Source: Chloroflexales bacterium ZM16-3 (GTDB lineage Bacteria; Chloroflexota; Chloroflexia; Chloroflexales; Chloroflexaceae). Taken from it: a DNA stretch of 38,526 nt. The translations under genes and the position numbers were made by a program. The DNA is taken from assembly GCA_004138175.2 (NCBI GenBank), contig RYFE02000048.1, forward strand, positions 1 to 38,526, in the 5' to 3' direction. Within the stretch, counting starts at the first letter, position 1. The number at the start of each line of letters is the position of its first letter. Under the pieces are notes generated by a model that was not told where the DNA came from, did no database searches, and worked only from the letters and a program-made list of their open reading frames with translations. Shown one piece after another: positions 7,787 through 17,455 of the stretch.

Positions 7787-7966
7787 ATGCCGGCTGACTT
7801 GCTCCCTCAAACCAAATCCATCGGCCCTATACCCTATAGAACTTCACACGCCGCGCCACTGACTGACTCGCTGGCCGCAGCGGTATTGTCACGCCCGGCT
7901 TATATCCTGCCCCTGAGCGACGATGACCTGCGCGCCGTGATGGCGTGCGCGTGTCCTGGAGCGTAA
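7787..7966 (+). CDS. doubtful small ORF upstream of hsdM
   Basis: A 59-codon frame starts at an ATG in CTCATGCCGGC and ends ten bases before hsdM. The tail (YILPLSDDDLRAVMACA) reads like normal protein, but there is no clear ribosome site and no family match that I can recognise. It could be a remnant of a gene displaced when the restriction system arrived, or chance. Confidence 0.2.
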   Translation: MPADLLPQTKSIGPIPYRTSHAAPLTDSLAAAVLSRPAYILPLSDDDLRAVMACACPGA

Positions 7967-7976
7967 CGACCCTACT

Positions 7977-10424
7977 ATGGCAGTTAAGAAATCCGAGATC
8001 TACAGCTCGCTCTGGAAAAGCTGCGATGAGCTGCGCGGCGGTATGGACGCCTCGCAATATAAGGACTATGTCCTGTCCCTGCTTTTCATCAAGTATGTCT
8101 CTGACAAGTATGCTGGCCAGCCCGACGCGCCGATTGTCGTCCCCGAGGGCGGCAGTTTCGCCGATATGGTGAAGCTCAAGGGGAAGAAGGATATCGGCGA
8201 AGGGATGAATAAGATCGTCGGTGCGCTTGCCGAGGCGAATGAGCTGCGGGGTGTGATCAATGTCGCTGACTTCAACGACGGCGACAAGCTCGGCCAGGGC
8301 AAGGATATGCAGGACAAGCTCTCTGCCTTGGTCGCGATCTTTGAGAGCCCGGCCCTCAACTTTAGCCGCAACCGCGCCGATGGCGATGATCTCCTGGGCG
8401 ATGCCTATGAGTATCTGATGCGCCACTTCGCCACCGAGTCGGGTAAGAGCAAGGGCCAGTTCTACACGCCCGCCGAGGTCTCGCGGGTGATCGCCAAGGT
8501 GATCGGCATCAGTGCGGAGACCAAGCCCAGCCATACGATCTACGATCCTACCTGCGGATCGGGCTCGCTGTTGCTGAAAGCTGCTGATGAGGCCCCGCAC
8601 GGGATTACGATCTATGGCCAGGAGATGGATAACGCCACGGCTGCCCTGGCTCGGATGAATATGATCCTGCATAGCCATCCGACCGCCGAGATTAGGCGCG
8701 GGAATACGCTGGCCAACCCGCTCTTCCTCAGGCATAGCGCCTTGCAGACCTTCGACTTTGCGGTGGCCAACCCGCCCTTCTCCAGCAAGGCATGGAGCAG
8801 CGGCTTGGATCCGGCCAACGACGACTATGAGCGCTTTTCTGATGGACTGGTGCCGCCGACGAAGAACGGCGATTACGCCTTTCTGCTGCACGTCTTGAAG
8901 TCGCTCAAGAGCGCCGGCAAGGGCGCGATCATTTTGCCCCACGGCGTGCTCTTCCGAGGCAACGCCGAGGCGAAGATCCGTAAGGATATTGTCCAGCGCG
9001 GCTATATCAAGGGCATCATCGGCCTGCCGCCTAACCTGTTCTACGGCACCGGCATCCCCGCCTGCATCATCGTGCTCGACAAGGAGCACGCGGCCGCGCG
9101 CGGCGGGATTTTTATGATCGACGCCAGCAAGGGCTTCGTGAAGGACGGCCCCAAGAACCGCCTGCGCCACCAGGATGTCCACAAGATCGTCGATGTCTTC
9201 AACCGCCAGCTGGAGCTGCCCAGGTACGCGCGCATGGTGCCGCTAGCCGAGATCGCGGCCAACGACTACAACCTGAATATCCCGCGCTATATCGACAGCA
9301 GCGATCCCGAGGATCTGCACGATATCGGCGCGCACCTGCTCGGCGGCATCCCCGAGCGCGATGTTGAGGCACTCAATCGCTACTGGCAGGTCTTCCCCAG
9401 CCTGAGGCAGCAGCTCTTTGCGTCGGCCCCGCGCTCGTACGCCTGTCAGCTGCGGGTTGACCCGGCCCAGGTTAAGCCGACCATCTTCGCCTACCCCGAG
9501 TTTGTCTCCTTCACCCGCACCATCGATGTGCTGCTGGAGCAGTGGAAAGCGCAGATCACGCCTAAGCTGACCGGGCTGAGCACCGATAGCGACCCGAAGA
9601 AGCTGATCGATGCGATCTCCGAGGGGCTGCTGGAGTGCTTCGCTGAGGCGTCGCTGGTGGACAAATACGATCTCTACCAGCACGTGATGAGCTACTGGGC
9701 CGAGAGCATGCAGGACGATGTGTATCTGATCACGGCAGATGCCTGGGTCGAGGCCAGTAAGCTGCGCATGCTGGTGCAGCAGGGCGCGGCGGGCAAGGGC
9801 AAGGACGAGGCTGATCTGAAGGTCGGCAAGCTCAAATATAAGGCCGACTTGATCCCGCCTGCGCTGATTATCGCCCGCTACTTTGCCGCTGACCAGCAGG
9901 CGATTGCGCAGCTTGAGGCGACCCGCGACGCGCTCAGCCGCGAGCTTGAGGAGCTGGACGAGGAGCACGGCGGCGAGGGCGGCCTGCTCGACGAGGCCCG
10001 CAACGAGAAGGGTAAGCTGACCAAGGCCAGCCTGAAGGCGCGGGCCAAGGAAATACAGGGCGACCCTGATGCCAACGACGAGCGCGCCGTCGTCACGCGC
10101 TACCTCGACCTGATCGACCAGGAGGCCGAGGCCAACACGAAGATCAAGGCGGCCGAGGAGACCCTGACCCAGCGGGTTATGCGCAGGTACCAGCATCTGA
10201 GCGTGGATGAGATCAAGGCGTTGGTGGTTGAGGACAAGTGGCTCGCCACCCTGATCGGCAGCATCCAGGGCGAGATCGAGCGCGTCTCCCACGCCCTGGC
10301 CGGGCGCGTCCGCCAGCTCGCTGAGCGCTACGCCGCGCCGCTGCCGCAGCTAGTCGAAGAGACCGAGGCGCTGAGCGTGCGGGTAGAGATGCACCTGGAG
10401 AAGATGGGGTTTGTATGGGAGTGA
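7977..10424 (+). CDS. hsdM: type I restriction-modification DNA methyltransferase subunit HsdM
   Basis: The 815-residue product begins with the HsdM helical N-terminal domain (SLWKSCDELRGGMD) and continues into an N6-adenine methyltransferase domain. SAM-binding motif I is DPTCGSGSLL (190-199) and catalytic motif IV is NPPF (265-268). It methylates adenine in the target chosen by HsdS and joins HsdR in the restriction complex. The protein is about 300 residues longer than classical HsdM (about 500). The extra C-terminal part is rich in Lys/Glu and forms a probable coiled coil (around 640-700: LEATRDALSRELEELDEEHG) that may replace contacts normally made by other subunits. The stop overlaps the hsdS start by ten bases. 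Confidence 0.96.
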   Translation: MAVKKSEIYSSLWKSCDELRGGMDASQYKDYVLSLLFIKYVSDKYAGQPDAPIVVPEGGSFADMVKLKGKKDIGEGMNKIVGALAEANELRGVINVADFNDGDKLGQGKDMQDKLSALVAIFESPALNFSRNRADGDDLLGDAYEYLMRHFATESGKSKGQFYTPAEVSRVIAKVIGISAETKPSHTIYDPTCGSGSLLLKAADEAPHGITIYGQEMDNATAALARMNMILHSHPTAEIRRGNTLANPLFLRHSALQTFDFAVANPPFSSKAWSSGLDPANDDYERFSDGLVPPTKNGDYAFLLHVLKSLKSAGKGAIILPHGVLFRGNAEAKIRKDIVQRGYIKGIIGLPPNLFYGTGIPACIIVLDKEHAAARGGIFMIDASKGFVKDGPKNRLRHQDVHKIVDVFNRQLELPRYARMVPLAEIAANDYNLNIPRYIDSSDPEDLHDIGAHLLGGIPERDVEALNRYWQVFPSLRQQLFASAPRSYACQLRVDPAQVKPTIFAYPEFVSFTRTIDVLLEQWKAQITPKLTGLSTDSDPKKLIDAISEGLLECFAEASLVDKYDLYQHVMSYWAESMQDDVYLITADAWVEASKLRMLVQQGAAGKGKDEADLKVGKLKYKADLIPPALIIARYFAADQQAIAQLEATRDALSRELEELDEEHGGEGGLLDEARNEKGKLTKASLKARAKEIQGDPDANDERAVVTRYLDLIDQEAEANTKIKAAEETLTQRVMRRYQHLSVDEIKALVVEDKWLATLIGSIQGEIERVSHALAGRVRQLAERYAAPLPQLVEETEALSVRVEMHLEKMGFVWE

Positions 10425-11662
10425 GAGCAGGCTATAAGCTAACTGAGGTGGGGATGATACCGGAGGAGTGGAGCGTATCAAAAGTCGGGGTTGAATTCGA
10501 CATCCAACTAGGAAAAATGTTGGATGCAGAAAAGAATACCGGAGTACTGAAGCCCTACCTTGGAAATAAAGCAGTTCAATGGAATGTGATTGACGTTGGT
10601 GATTTACAGATGATGGCTATGTCCCGCTCTGATTTGGAGCGGTTTCGTTTACGGCATGGCGATTTACTTGTCTGTGAAGGCGGTGAGGTCGGAAGATCAG
10701 CAATTTGGGAAGATCAAATCGAAGAATGCTACTACCAGAAGGCACTGCACAGATTGCGCCCGCTACGTGGTTTTAACCCACGGCTTATGATCGAAATCTT
10801 ACGCTATTGGACTGATCAAGGAATGCTTGCTAATTATGTGACGCAGACAAGCATTGCGCATCTGACACGGGAGAAATTTGCAGAAGTCCCAATACCAGTT
10901 CCTTCTACTGAAGAACAAGACACCATCGCCGCCGCGCTGAGCGACGTGGACGCCCTGCTCGCCGCGCTGGACGCGCTGATCACCAAGAAGCGTGACATCA
11001 AGCAGGCCACGATGCAGCAGCTGCTCACCAGCAGGACGCGGCTGCCGGGGTTTAGCGGGGAGTGGGCAGTTATTAATATGGCTAGTGATGCCATCCTGAA
11101 AGCCAGAATTGGCTGGCAAGGACTTACAACCGCTGAGTATCTTGAGGATGGTGATTACTATCTTGTTACAGGCACAGATTTTGTTAACGGTCGAGTGGAT
11201 TGGAGTAGTTGTTGCTTTGTGGACAAGAGCAGATACTTGCAAGATAAACATATTCAATTAAAAGACGGGGATGTTTTGTTGACCAAGGATGGGACTATCG
11301 GAAAGGTCGGTTATGTCGATCATCTTCCAGCTCCTAGTACTTTGAATAGCGGTATCTTTGTCATTCGCCCAAAGAACGAGAAATACGAATCTCAATACTT
11401 ATATTATGTCATGACATCAAGCATATTTGACGGGTTTCTGGAAAGGCTCCAAGCAGGTTCAACCATTTCGCACCTGTATCAAAAAGACTTTGTAAACTTT
11501 AGCTTTCTAGCACCTCCACCGATTGAACAAACCGCCATCGCCGACGTCCTCTCCGACATGGACGCCGAGATCGCGGCGTTGGAGCGGCGGCGGGCGAAGA
11601 CCCAGGTCCTGAAGCAGGGCATGATGCAGGAGTTGCTCACCGGGAAGACGAGGTTGGTATGA
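10415..11662 (+). CDS. hsdS: type I restriction specificity subunit HsdS
   Basis: The 415-residue product has the usual two target-recognition domains, each followed by a conserved helical spacer. TRD1 opens with YKLTEVGMIPEEW and runs to about 165. The first spacer is EEQDTIAAALSDVDALLAAL (169-188) and onward. TRD2 spans about 215-370, and the second spacer is IEQTAIADVLSDMDAEIAAL. The two TRDs recognise the two halves of a bipartite DNA target. The TRD coding DNA is visibly richer in A+T than the spacers and the flanking hsdM and hsdR, which fits TRD exchange by recombination. The start at 10415 overlaps hsdM, and the stop overlaps the hsdR start as ATGA. Confidence 0.95.
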   Translation: MGVRAGYKLTEVGMIPEEWSVSKVGVEFDIQLGKMLDAEKNTGVLKPYLGNKAVQWNVIDVGDLQMMAMSRSDLERFRLRHGDLLVCEGGEVGRSAIWEDQIEECYYQKALHRLRPLRGFNPRLMIEILRYWTDQGMLANYVTQTSIAHLTREKFAEVPIPVPSTEEQDTIAAALSDVDALLAALDALITKKRDIKQATMQQLLTSRTRLPGFSGEWAVINMASDAILKARIGWQGLTTAEYLEDGDYYLVTGTDFVNGRVDWSSCCFVDKSRYLQDKHIQLKDGDVLLTKDGTIGKVGYVDHLPAPSTLNSGIFVIRPKNEKYESQYLYYVMTSSIFDGFLERLQAGSTISHLYQKDFVNFSFLAPPPIEQTAIADVLSDMDAEIAALERRRAKTQVLKQGMMQELLTGKTRLV

Positions 11663-14600
11663 GCAAAGTCGGCGCGAGGGAGCGGGCCACGCAGAATCGG
11701 GTGATCGGGCTGTTCCGCGACACGCTGGGCTACGCCTACCTGGGCGACTGGCACGAGAACCTGAACAACCGCAACATCGAGGAGTCGCTGTTGCGCGGCT
11801 TCCTGGCCCGTCAGGGCCACAGCGAGGCCCTAATCGCCCGCGCCCTCCACGAGCTCACCCGCGTCGCTACCGACCAGAGCCACGACCTCTACTACGTCAA
11901 CCGCGACGTATACGAGCGCCTGCGCTATGGGGTGAAGGTCAAGCTGGATGTTGGTGAGAACTACGAGACGGTTCACCTGATCGACTGGGCCAACCCGAGC
12001 AATAACCACTTCGCCATCGCCGAGGAAGTCACCGTCGTCGGCCCGCAGCACACCAAGCGCCCCGACATCGTGATCTACATCAACGGCATCGCCCTGGGCG
12101 TGCTGGAGCTGAAGCGCTCGATCGTCTCGGTGAGCGAGGGCATCCGGCAGAACCTCGACAACCAGAAGCCGATCTTCATCCGCCAGTTTTTTGCTACCAT
12201 GCAGCTGGTGCTGGCCGGCAACGACACCGAGGGCCTGCGCTACGGCAGCATCGAGACCCCCGAGAAATACTACCTGACCTGGAAAGAGCCGGTCGCGCCG
12301 GGCGACCAGACGCCCCTGCTGGATCGCCACCTGACCCAGCTCTGCGCGAAAGCGCGCCTGCTGGAGATCATCCACGACTTCATCGTCTTCGACGCCGGGA
12401 CAAAGAAGCTCAGCCGACACAACCAGTACTTTGGCGTCAAGGCGGCCCAGGCACGGGTAGTACGGCGCGAGGGCGGGATCATCTGGCACACCCAGGGCAG
12501 CGGCAAGAGCCTGACCATGGTCTGGCTGGCCCGCTGGATTCGCGAGCAGGTCACCGACTCGCGGGTGCTGATCATCACCGACCGCAGCGAGCTCGACGAG
12601 CAGATCGAGAAGGTCTTCCGGGGCGTCCACGAGGAGATCTACCGCACCAAGAGCGGCCAGGATCTGATCAACCAGCTCAACGCCGCGAAGCCCTGGCTGA
12701 TCTGCTCGCTCATCCATAAGTTCGGCGCCAGCGAAGAGGGCGACATAAGCGCCTACATCGCGGATCTCCAGAAGAGCCTGCCGGCCGGCTTCGCGGCCAA
12801 GGGCGACCTCTACGTCTTCGTCGATGAGTGCCACCGCACCCAGTCGGGCGATCTGCACAAGGCCATGAAGCGGATCTTGCCCGACACCATGTTCATCGGC
12901 TTCACCGGCACCCCGCTGCTCAAGAGCGACAAGCAGAAGAGCGTCGAGATCTTCGGTACCTACATCCACACCTACAAGTTCGATGAGGCGGTGAAAGACG
13001 GCGTGGTGCTCGACCTGCGCTACGAGGCCCGCGACATCGACCAGAGCATCACCTCGCAGCAGAGGATCGACCAGTGGTTCACGGCCAAGACCAAGGGCCT
13101 GACCGACATCGCCCTAGCCCAGCTCAAGCAGAAGTGGGGCACCATGCAAAAGGTGCTCAGCTCCAAGTCGCGCCTTGAGAAGATCGTCGCCGACATTATG
13201 CTTGATATGGAGACCCGCGACCGGCTGGTGAGCGGGCGGGGCAACGCCATCCTGGTCTCGGGCAGCATCTACCAGGCGTGCAAATTCTACGAGCTCTTCA
13301 CCGACCAGGGCTTCGACCGCTGCGCGATCGTCACCTCGTACAAGCCAACGCCAGCCGACATCAAGGGCGAGGAGACCGGCGAGGGGCTCACCGAACGGCT
13401 GCGCCAGTACGACATCTACAACACCATGCTCGGCGGCCAGGAGCCCGAGGCATTTGAGCGCGCGGCCAAGAAGAAATTCGTCGAAGACCCTGGCCAGATG
13501 CGGCTGCTGATCGTCGTAGACAAGCTGTTGACCGGCTTCGACGCGCCGTCGGCCACCTACCTCTACATCGACAAGCAGATGCACGACCACGGGCTGTTCC
13601 AGGCGATCTGCCGGGTGAACCGACTCGATGGCGGGGACAAAGAGTACGGCTATATCGTTGATTACAAGGACCTCTTCAAGAGCCTGGAGCGCTCGATCCA
13701 GGATTACACGGCAGAGGCCCTCGACGGCTACGATGCGGAAGATGTGGCCGGCCTGCTGAGCGACCGCCTGGACAAAGGCCGTGAGCGGCTGGACGATGCT
13801 CGCGAGGCGATTAAGGCCCTCTGCGAGCCGGTGGCACCGCCGAAAGACACGGCAGCCTACCTGCACTACTTCTGCGCCCAGGACACCAGCGACAAGGACG
13901 CGCTCAAAGACAACGAGCCCCGGCGGATCGCGCTCTACAAGCTCACCTCAGCCCTCGTCCGGGCCTACGCAAACCTGGCCAATGAGATGCCCGAGGCCGG
14001 TTACAGCGCGGCGGAGATCGCGACTATCAAGGGCGAAGTGGATTACTATGAGAAGGTGCGCAGCGAGGTGAAGCTGGCCAGCGGCGACTACATCGACATG
14101 AAGATGTACGAGCCGGCCATGCGCCACCTGATCGACGCCTACATCCGGGCCGAGGACAGCCAGAAAATCTCCGCCTTCGACGACATCTCGCTCATCCAGC
14201 TGCTGGTCGAGCGCGGCGCGGATGGGCTTGAAGATCTGCCGGGCGGGATCGCCAGCAACCCTGGCGCGATGGCCGAGACCATCGAGAACAACCTGCGCAA
14301 GGTGATCATCGACGAGCATCCGGTCAACCCAAAATACTACGATAAGATGTCGGAGCTGCTCGACACGCTGATCAAAGCGCGGCGCGATCAGGCCGAAGAC
14401 TACGCAGCGTACCTGGCCAAGATCGTCGAGCTGGCAAAACAGGTCAAGAACCCCGCAGCAACAATAGCCTACCCCACCTCGCTCGATACCCGCGCCAAGC
14501 GTGCGCTCTACGACAACCTCGGCAGCGACGAGCAGCTGGCTCTGGCGCTGGACAGCGAGATCCTCCAGACCAGAAAAGACGGCTGGCGCGGCCATGTGAT

Positions 14601-14700
14601 CAAGGAGCGCGAGGTGCGCTACGTGATCGGCAGGCACGTTCATGACAAAACGCGCGCCGCCGAGATCTTCGAGCTGATCAAGAACCAGAGCGAGTACTGA
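11659..14700 (+). CDS. hsdR: type I restriction endonuclease/translocase subunit HsdR
   Basis: The 1013-residue product has an N-terminal PD-(D/E)xK nuclease domain (PDIVIYINGIALGVLELKRS, roughly 130-155) and a superfamily 2 motor. Walker A is THTQGSGKS-like (HTQGSGKS, ending near 284), the DEAD-box-like motif is DECH (389-392), and motif III is GFTGTPLL. RecA-like domain 2 includes LLIVVDKLLTGFDAP and a QAICRVNRLDG motif VI. It translocates DNA using ATP and cuts unmethylated DNA when translocation stalls. The C-terminal helical part binds the methylase core. The length is normal and no motif is broken, so the system is probably active. Confidence 0.96.
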   Translation: MSKVGARERATQNRVIGLFRDTLGYAYLGDWHENLNNRNIEESLLRGFLARQGHSEALIARALHELTRVATDQSHDLYYVNRDVYERLRYGVKVKLDVGENYETVHLIDWANPSNNHFAIAEEVTVVGPQHTKRPDIVIYINGIALGVLELKRSIVSVSEGIRQNLDNQKPIFIRQFFATMQLVLAGNDTEGLRYGSIETPEKYYLTWKEPVAPGDQTPLLDRHLTQLCAKARLLEIIHDFIVFDAGTKKLSRHNQYFGVKAAQARVVRREGGIIWHTQGSGKSLTMVWLARWIREQVTDSRVLIITDRSELDEQIEKVFRGVHEEIYRTKSGQDLINQLNAAKPWLICSLIHKFGASEEGDISAYIADLQKSLPAGFAAKGDLYVFVDECHRTQSGDLHKAMKRILPDTMFIGFTGTPLLKSDKQKSVEIFGTYIHTYKFDEAVKDGVVLDLRYEARDIDQSITSQQRIDQWFTAKTKGLTDIALAQLKQKWGTMQKVLSSKSRLEKIVADIMLDMETRDRLVSGRGNAILVSGSIYQACKFYELFTDQGFDRCAIVTSYKPTPADIKGEETGEGLTERLRQYDIYNTMLGGQEPEAFERAAKKKFVEDPGQMRLLIVVDKLLTGFDAPSATYLYIDKQMHDHGLFQAICRVNRLDGGDKEYGYIVDYKDLFKSLERSIQDYTAEALDGYDAEDVAGLLSDRLDKGRERLDDAREAIKALCEPVAPPKDTAAYLHYFCAQDTSDKDALKDNEPRRIALYKLTSALVRAYANLANEMPEAGYSAAEIATIKGEVDYYEKVRSEVKLASGDYIDMKMYEPAMRHLIDAYIRAEDSQKISAFDDISLIQLLVERGADGLEDLPGGIASNPGAMAETIENNLRKVIIDEHPVNPKYYDKMSELLDTLIKARRDQAEDYAAYLAKIVELAKQVKNPAATIAYPTSLDTRAKRALYDNLGSDEQLALALDSEILQTRKDGWRGHVIKEREVRYVIGRHVHDKTRAAEIFELIKNQSEY

Positions 14701-14701
14701 G

Positions 14702-15418
14702 ATGCACCAGATCAGCGTAAGCGGCATCACCGTCGATGTCGTGCGGAAAGATATCAAGAACCTGCACCTGGGCGTCTACCCGCCACATGGGCGCGTGCGA
14801 GTCGCGGCCCCGCTACGCATCGACGATGACGCCGTACGGCTATTTACCATCACCCGGCTCGGCTGGATCAAGCGCCAGCAGGCCCAGTTTGAGGCGCAGG
14901 AGCGGCAGTCGCCACGCGAGTACGTGACTGGCGAGAGCCACTACTACCAGGGCCACCGCTACCTGCTGAACGTCGAGCACCAGGATGGGCCGCCCAAGGT
15001 TATCCTGCGCAACAACACCTGGATGGATCTGATCGTGCGCCCCGACAGCGACGCCGAGCAACGCGAGCGCGTGCTGCTCACCTGGTATCGCCAGCAGCTG
15101 CGGGCGCTGGCCGCACCGCTGATCGCCAGCTGGGCACCAGTCCTCGGCGTCAGCGTCGCCGAGTGGGGCATCAAGCGCATGAAGACCAAGTGGGGCACCT
15201 GCAACATCGAGGCGCGCCGGATCTGGCTCAACCTAGAGCTGGTCAAGAAATCGCCGCAGTGCCTGGAATACCTCGTCGTCCACGAGATGGTCCATCTGCT
15301 GGAGCGGCACCACAATGAGCGCTTCAGCGCCCACATGAGCCGGTTCCTCCCGCAGTGGCAGCGCCACCGCGAAGAGCTCAACCGTGCGCCGCTGGGGCAT
15401 GAGGAGTGGGGGTATTGA
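14702..15418 (+). CDS. YgjP/SprT-like zinc metallopeptidase linked to the hsd operon
   Basis: The 238-residue product has the YgjP-like (DUF45) fold with the zinc motif HEMVH at 194-198 and a downstream H-x-x-x-F/H set (ERHHNERFSAHM). The conserved MKTKWGTC element that precedes the motif in this family is present. Members are often encoded immediately after hsdR, as here (one base after the hsdR stop). Their substrate is unknown; a role in turnover or control of the restriction subunits is a reasonable guess, not shown. Same strand and tight spacing make it the fourth gene of the restriction operon. Confidence 0.9.
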   Translation: MHQISVSGITVDVVRKDIKNLHLGVYPPHGRVRVAAPLRIDDDAVRLFTITRLGWIKRQQAQFEAQERQSPREYVTGESHYYQGHRYLLNVEHQDGPPKVILRNNTWMDLIVRPDSDAEQRERVLLTWYRQQLRALAAPLIASWAPVLGVSVAEWGIKRMKTKWGTCNIEARRIWLNLELVKKSPQCLEYLVVHEMVHLLERHHNERFSAHMSRFLPQWQRHREELNRAPLGHEEWGY

Positions 15419-15466
15419 TGGCCGCCAGAACAACATGTACACCCGTGCCAGCACAACGGTAGGCCG

Positions 15467-16486
15467 ATGAAATACTTCACACAAGGCAGAGCGCTCGTCA
15501 TTGGGGTCGGCTCCTACAGCGACAAGCGTTGGGATACGCCGACAGCCTCGCGCGACGCGCGAGGCTGCTACGATGCGCTGGTTGACCCCAACGGGGCTGG
15601 CTACGCGCGCAGCGCAGTCGAGATCCTGCTCGATACGGATGCGACCCGCGAGGGTGTCGGCAAAGCCCTTGAGCGCCTAGCCGACCGCTGCACCGCGGAG
15701 AGCGTGGTTTTTATCAGCATCACCAGCCACGGGGCTATGGGCGATGACGGGCTCTACTACCTGGCCACGAGTGACACGCAGTTCACCGTTGAGCGTGATG
15801 AGCATATCAGAGGCAAGACCGGCTTTAGCGTGGTTGACCTTGCACGAGCCCTACGAGCTATTCCATCTCGCCAGGTGCTGGTCGTTGTCAACTCCTGCTT
15901 CGCTGGGCACCTCGGGCCGCGTCTTGTCCAAGGACGGGTCGGCCCCGATAGCCTTATCGCTCTACCTGAGGCCGCAAGCCAGGAAATGCTCAAAACTGGT
16001 GAGGGACGTGCGATTATCAGTGCCAGCAAGCCAGATCAACGATCATTCTATCACCAGGGCGCAGATCATAGCTACTTTGGCCAAGCCCTCATCCATGCGC
16101 TCAAGGGAGGCCCCGAGAGCGAGCGCAGCGGCTACGTCGGCCTCTACGAGCTCTACACGACCATCTACTGGCAGGTCAGATCTGCCACAATGCGGGCGCA
16201 TCTCGCACAAGAGCCGACCCTAACCCTCGTGCAGGGGGTCGGGCCATTCCCGGTGGCGGCCTACCCACATGCGACCAGTCACGACGAGCGCATTAGCCAG
16301 GAGCTACCGCAAGGCACCGCGGTGCGCGAGCTGCCGCCGGGCCAAGGTATGGGCGCAGCCATCACCAACGCCGAGATCGCAGGTATCGTTGACGCGCGCG
16401 GAGCTAATTTTTCCGGCGCGAGAGGCGTGAACATCTCTGGCGTCACCATCGACGAGAGGCCGAAGCCCAGACAAGGGCAAGACTAG
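15467..16486 (+). CDS. caspase-like (peptidase C14) protease, probable conflict-system effector
   Basis: The 339-residue product carries a caspase/metacaspase p20-type domain in residues 5-200. It opens with RALVIGVGSY; catalytic His88 lies in ITSHGAMGDDG and catalytic Cys144 in VVNSCFAGHLG. Cleavage would follow a basic or acidic P1 residue as in other C14 peptidases; the pocket cannot be assigned by eye. After about residue 290 the tail has a short run like pentapeptide or beta-solenoid turns (ITNAEIAGIVDARGANFSG). The next gene, an ATPase 48 bp downstream, carries a similar run, suggesting that the two proteins dock there. In such modules the protease is held inactive until a STAND sensor detects a trigger. 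Confidence 0.9.
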   Translation: MKYFTQGRALVIGVGSYSDKRWDTPTASRDARGCYDALVDPNGAGYARSAVEILLDTDATREGVGKALERLADRCTAESVVFISITSHGAMGDDGLYYLATSDTQFTVERDEHIRGKTGFSVVDLARALRAIPSRQVLVVVNSCFAGHLGPRLVQGRVGPDSLIALPEAASQEMLKTGEGRAIISASKPDQRSFYHQGADHSYFGQALIHALKGGPESERSGYVGLYELYTTIYWQVRSATMRAHLAQEPTLTLVQGVGPFPVAAYPHATSHDERISQELPQGTAVRELPPGQGMGAAITNAEIAGIVDARGANFSGARGVNISGVTIDERPKPRQGQD

Positions 16487-16534
16487 CGATACAGGCTTTT
16501 TGGATGCAATGAGCTGAACGGGCGGTTATGACAT

Positions 16535-17455
16535 ATGAGCATGCTTGACTTTGATCCCGACACGTTCATCAACTGCGAGGTTGAGCGCCGGCTTTTTTCG
16601 AGCCTGCTGAGCGTTGCTGACCAAGCTCGTATCCTTGCCATCCGCGGGGCTTCGGGTACGGGCAAAAGCCAACTGCTGCGCAGCTTCGCCCACCAATGCC
16701 GAACCGCCTATCCTCGGCGCATCCCCGTATGTCTGGTCTCGCTTGACACACCTGGCGACGCAGTCCTGCCATTGGTTCAGGAGATGGAGCGTCAACTCAG
16801 CAGGTTTGGGTTGACCTTCCCGACCTTTAAGCAGATCGAGAGCGCCCGCGTCGCCAATGATTTCTCAAAGATTCGCGCATCGGTCCATCTTGAGGGCGCT
16901 ATCTTTGAAGGCGCAACGGATGTGCGCATCAGTGGTACGATGATCAACCCAGAGCGCGTTGAGATGATCAACATCAGCGCCGAGCGGGTAGAGTTTACCG
17001 CCGAGCAAGTTGACCTAGCCCAGGAGGTCAGTGTTAAGGCTTTCTTTGACGATCTGCGGGTACACTGTGCTCAGTCACCCGTCGTGCTTCTGCTCGATAC
17101 CTATGAGAAGTGTCGGCCGAGCGTGCATGCATGGATTAATGAATACTTTCTTGAGCGTCTCTTCTTCGACCTCGATCAGCGACCGCAGCAACTTATGACC
17201 GTGATCGCCGGCCAGGACACACCGCTATTTCAGCAATTCTGGCCACGGCATATGTGTGAGGTGATTGTCCAGATTGTGCCGCACCTCAGCGCCTGGGAGC
17301 GTGAACATATTGCCGCATATTGTTTGACGCTCGGCATTTCACCCGAATCTGCGCCAATCGAACCGATCTACCAAATCGCGCAAACTGGAGGCATGACCCC
17401 AGAACTGATCAAGAATATCATCAGCACCATGCAAAGCCAGGTGAGGCCCCGATGA
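16535..17455 (+). CDS. P-loop ATPase of the caspase module (NACHT/AAA-like)
   Basis: The 306-residue product has Walker A GASGTGKS (38-45) and Walker B VVLLLDTYE (183-191), followed by a lid-like helical region (residues 200-300). Between the two motifs, residues 113-164 form an insert of short beta-like turns (HLEGAIFEGATDVRISGTM and NISAERVEFTAEQVDL). This resembles the tail of the caspase and the pre-NACHT motif of the protein at 5390. The protein ends where a STAND NTPase would continue into its winged helix and sensor repeats; those are encoded by the next gene, whose ATG overlaps this stop as ATGA. It therefore looks like the motor half of a split STAND protein. Confidence 0.85.
   Translation: MSMLDFDPDTFINCEVERRLFSSLLSVADQARILAIRGASGTGKSQLLRSFAHQCRTAYPRRIPVCLVSLDTPGDAVLPLVQEMERQLSRFGLTFPTFKQIESARVANDFSKIRASVHLEGAIFEGATDVRISGTMINPERVEMINISAERVEFTAEQVDLAQEVSVKAFFDDLRVHCAQSPVVLLLDTYEKCRPSVHAWINEYFLERLFFDLDQRPQQLMTVIAGQDTPLFQQFWPRHMCEVIVQIVPHLSAWEREHIAAYCLTLGISPESAPIEPIYQIAQTGGMTPELIKNIISTMQSQVRPR

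Noticed and set aside
7827-10292. long minus-strand frames opposite hsdM
   Set aside because: The plus-strand HsdM has all methyltransferase motifs; the minus frames have no motifs or start signals.
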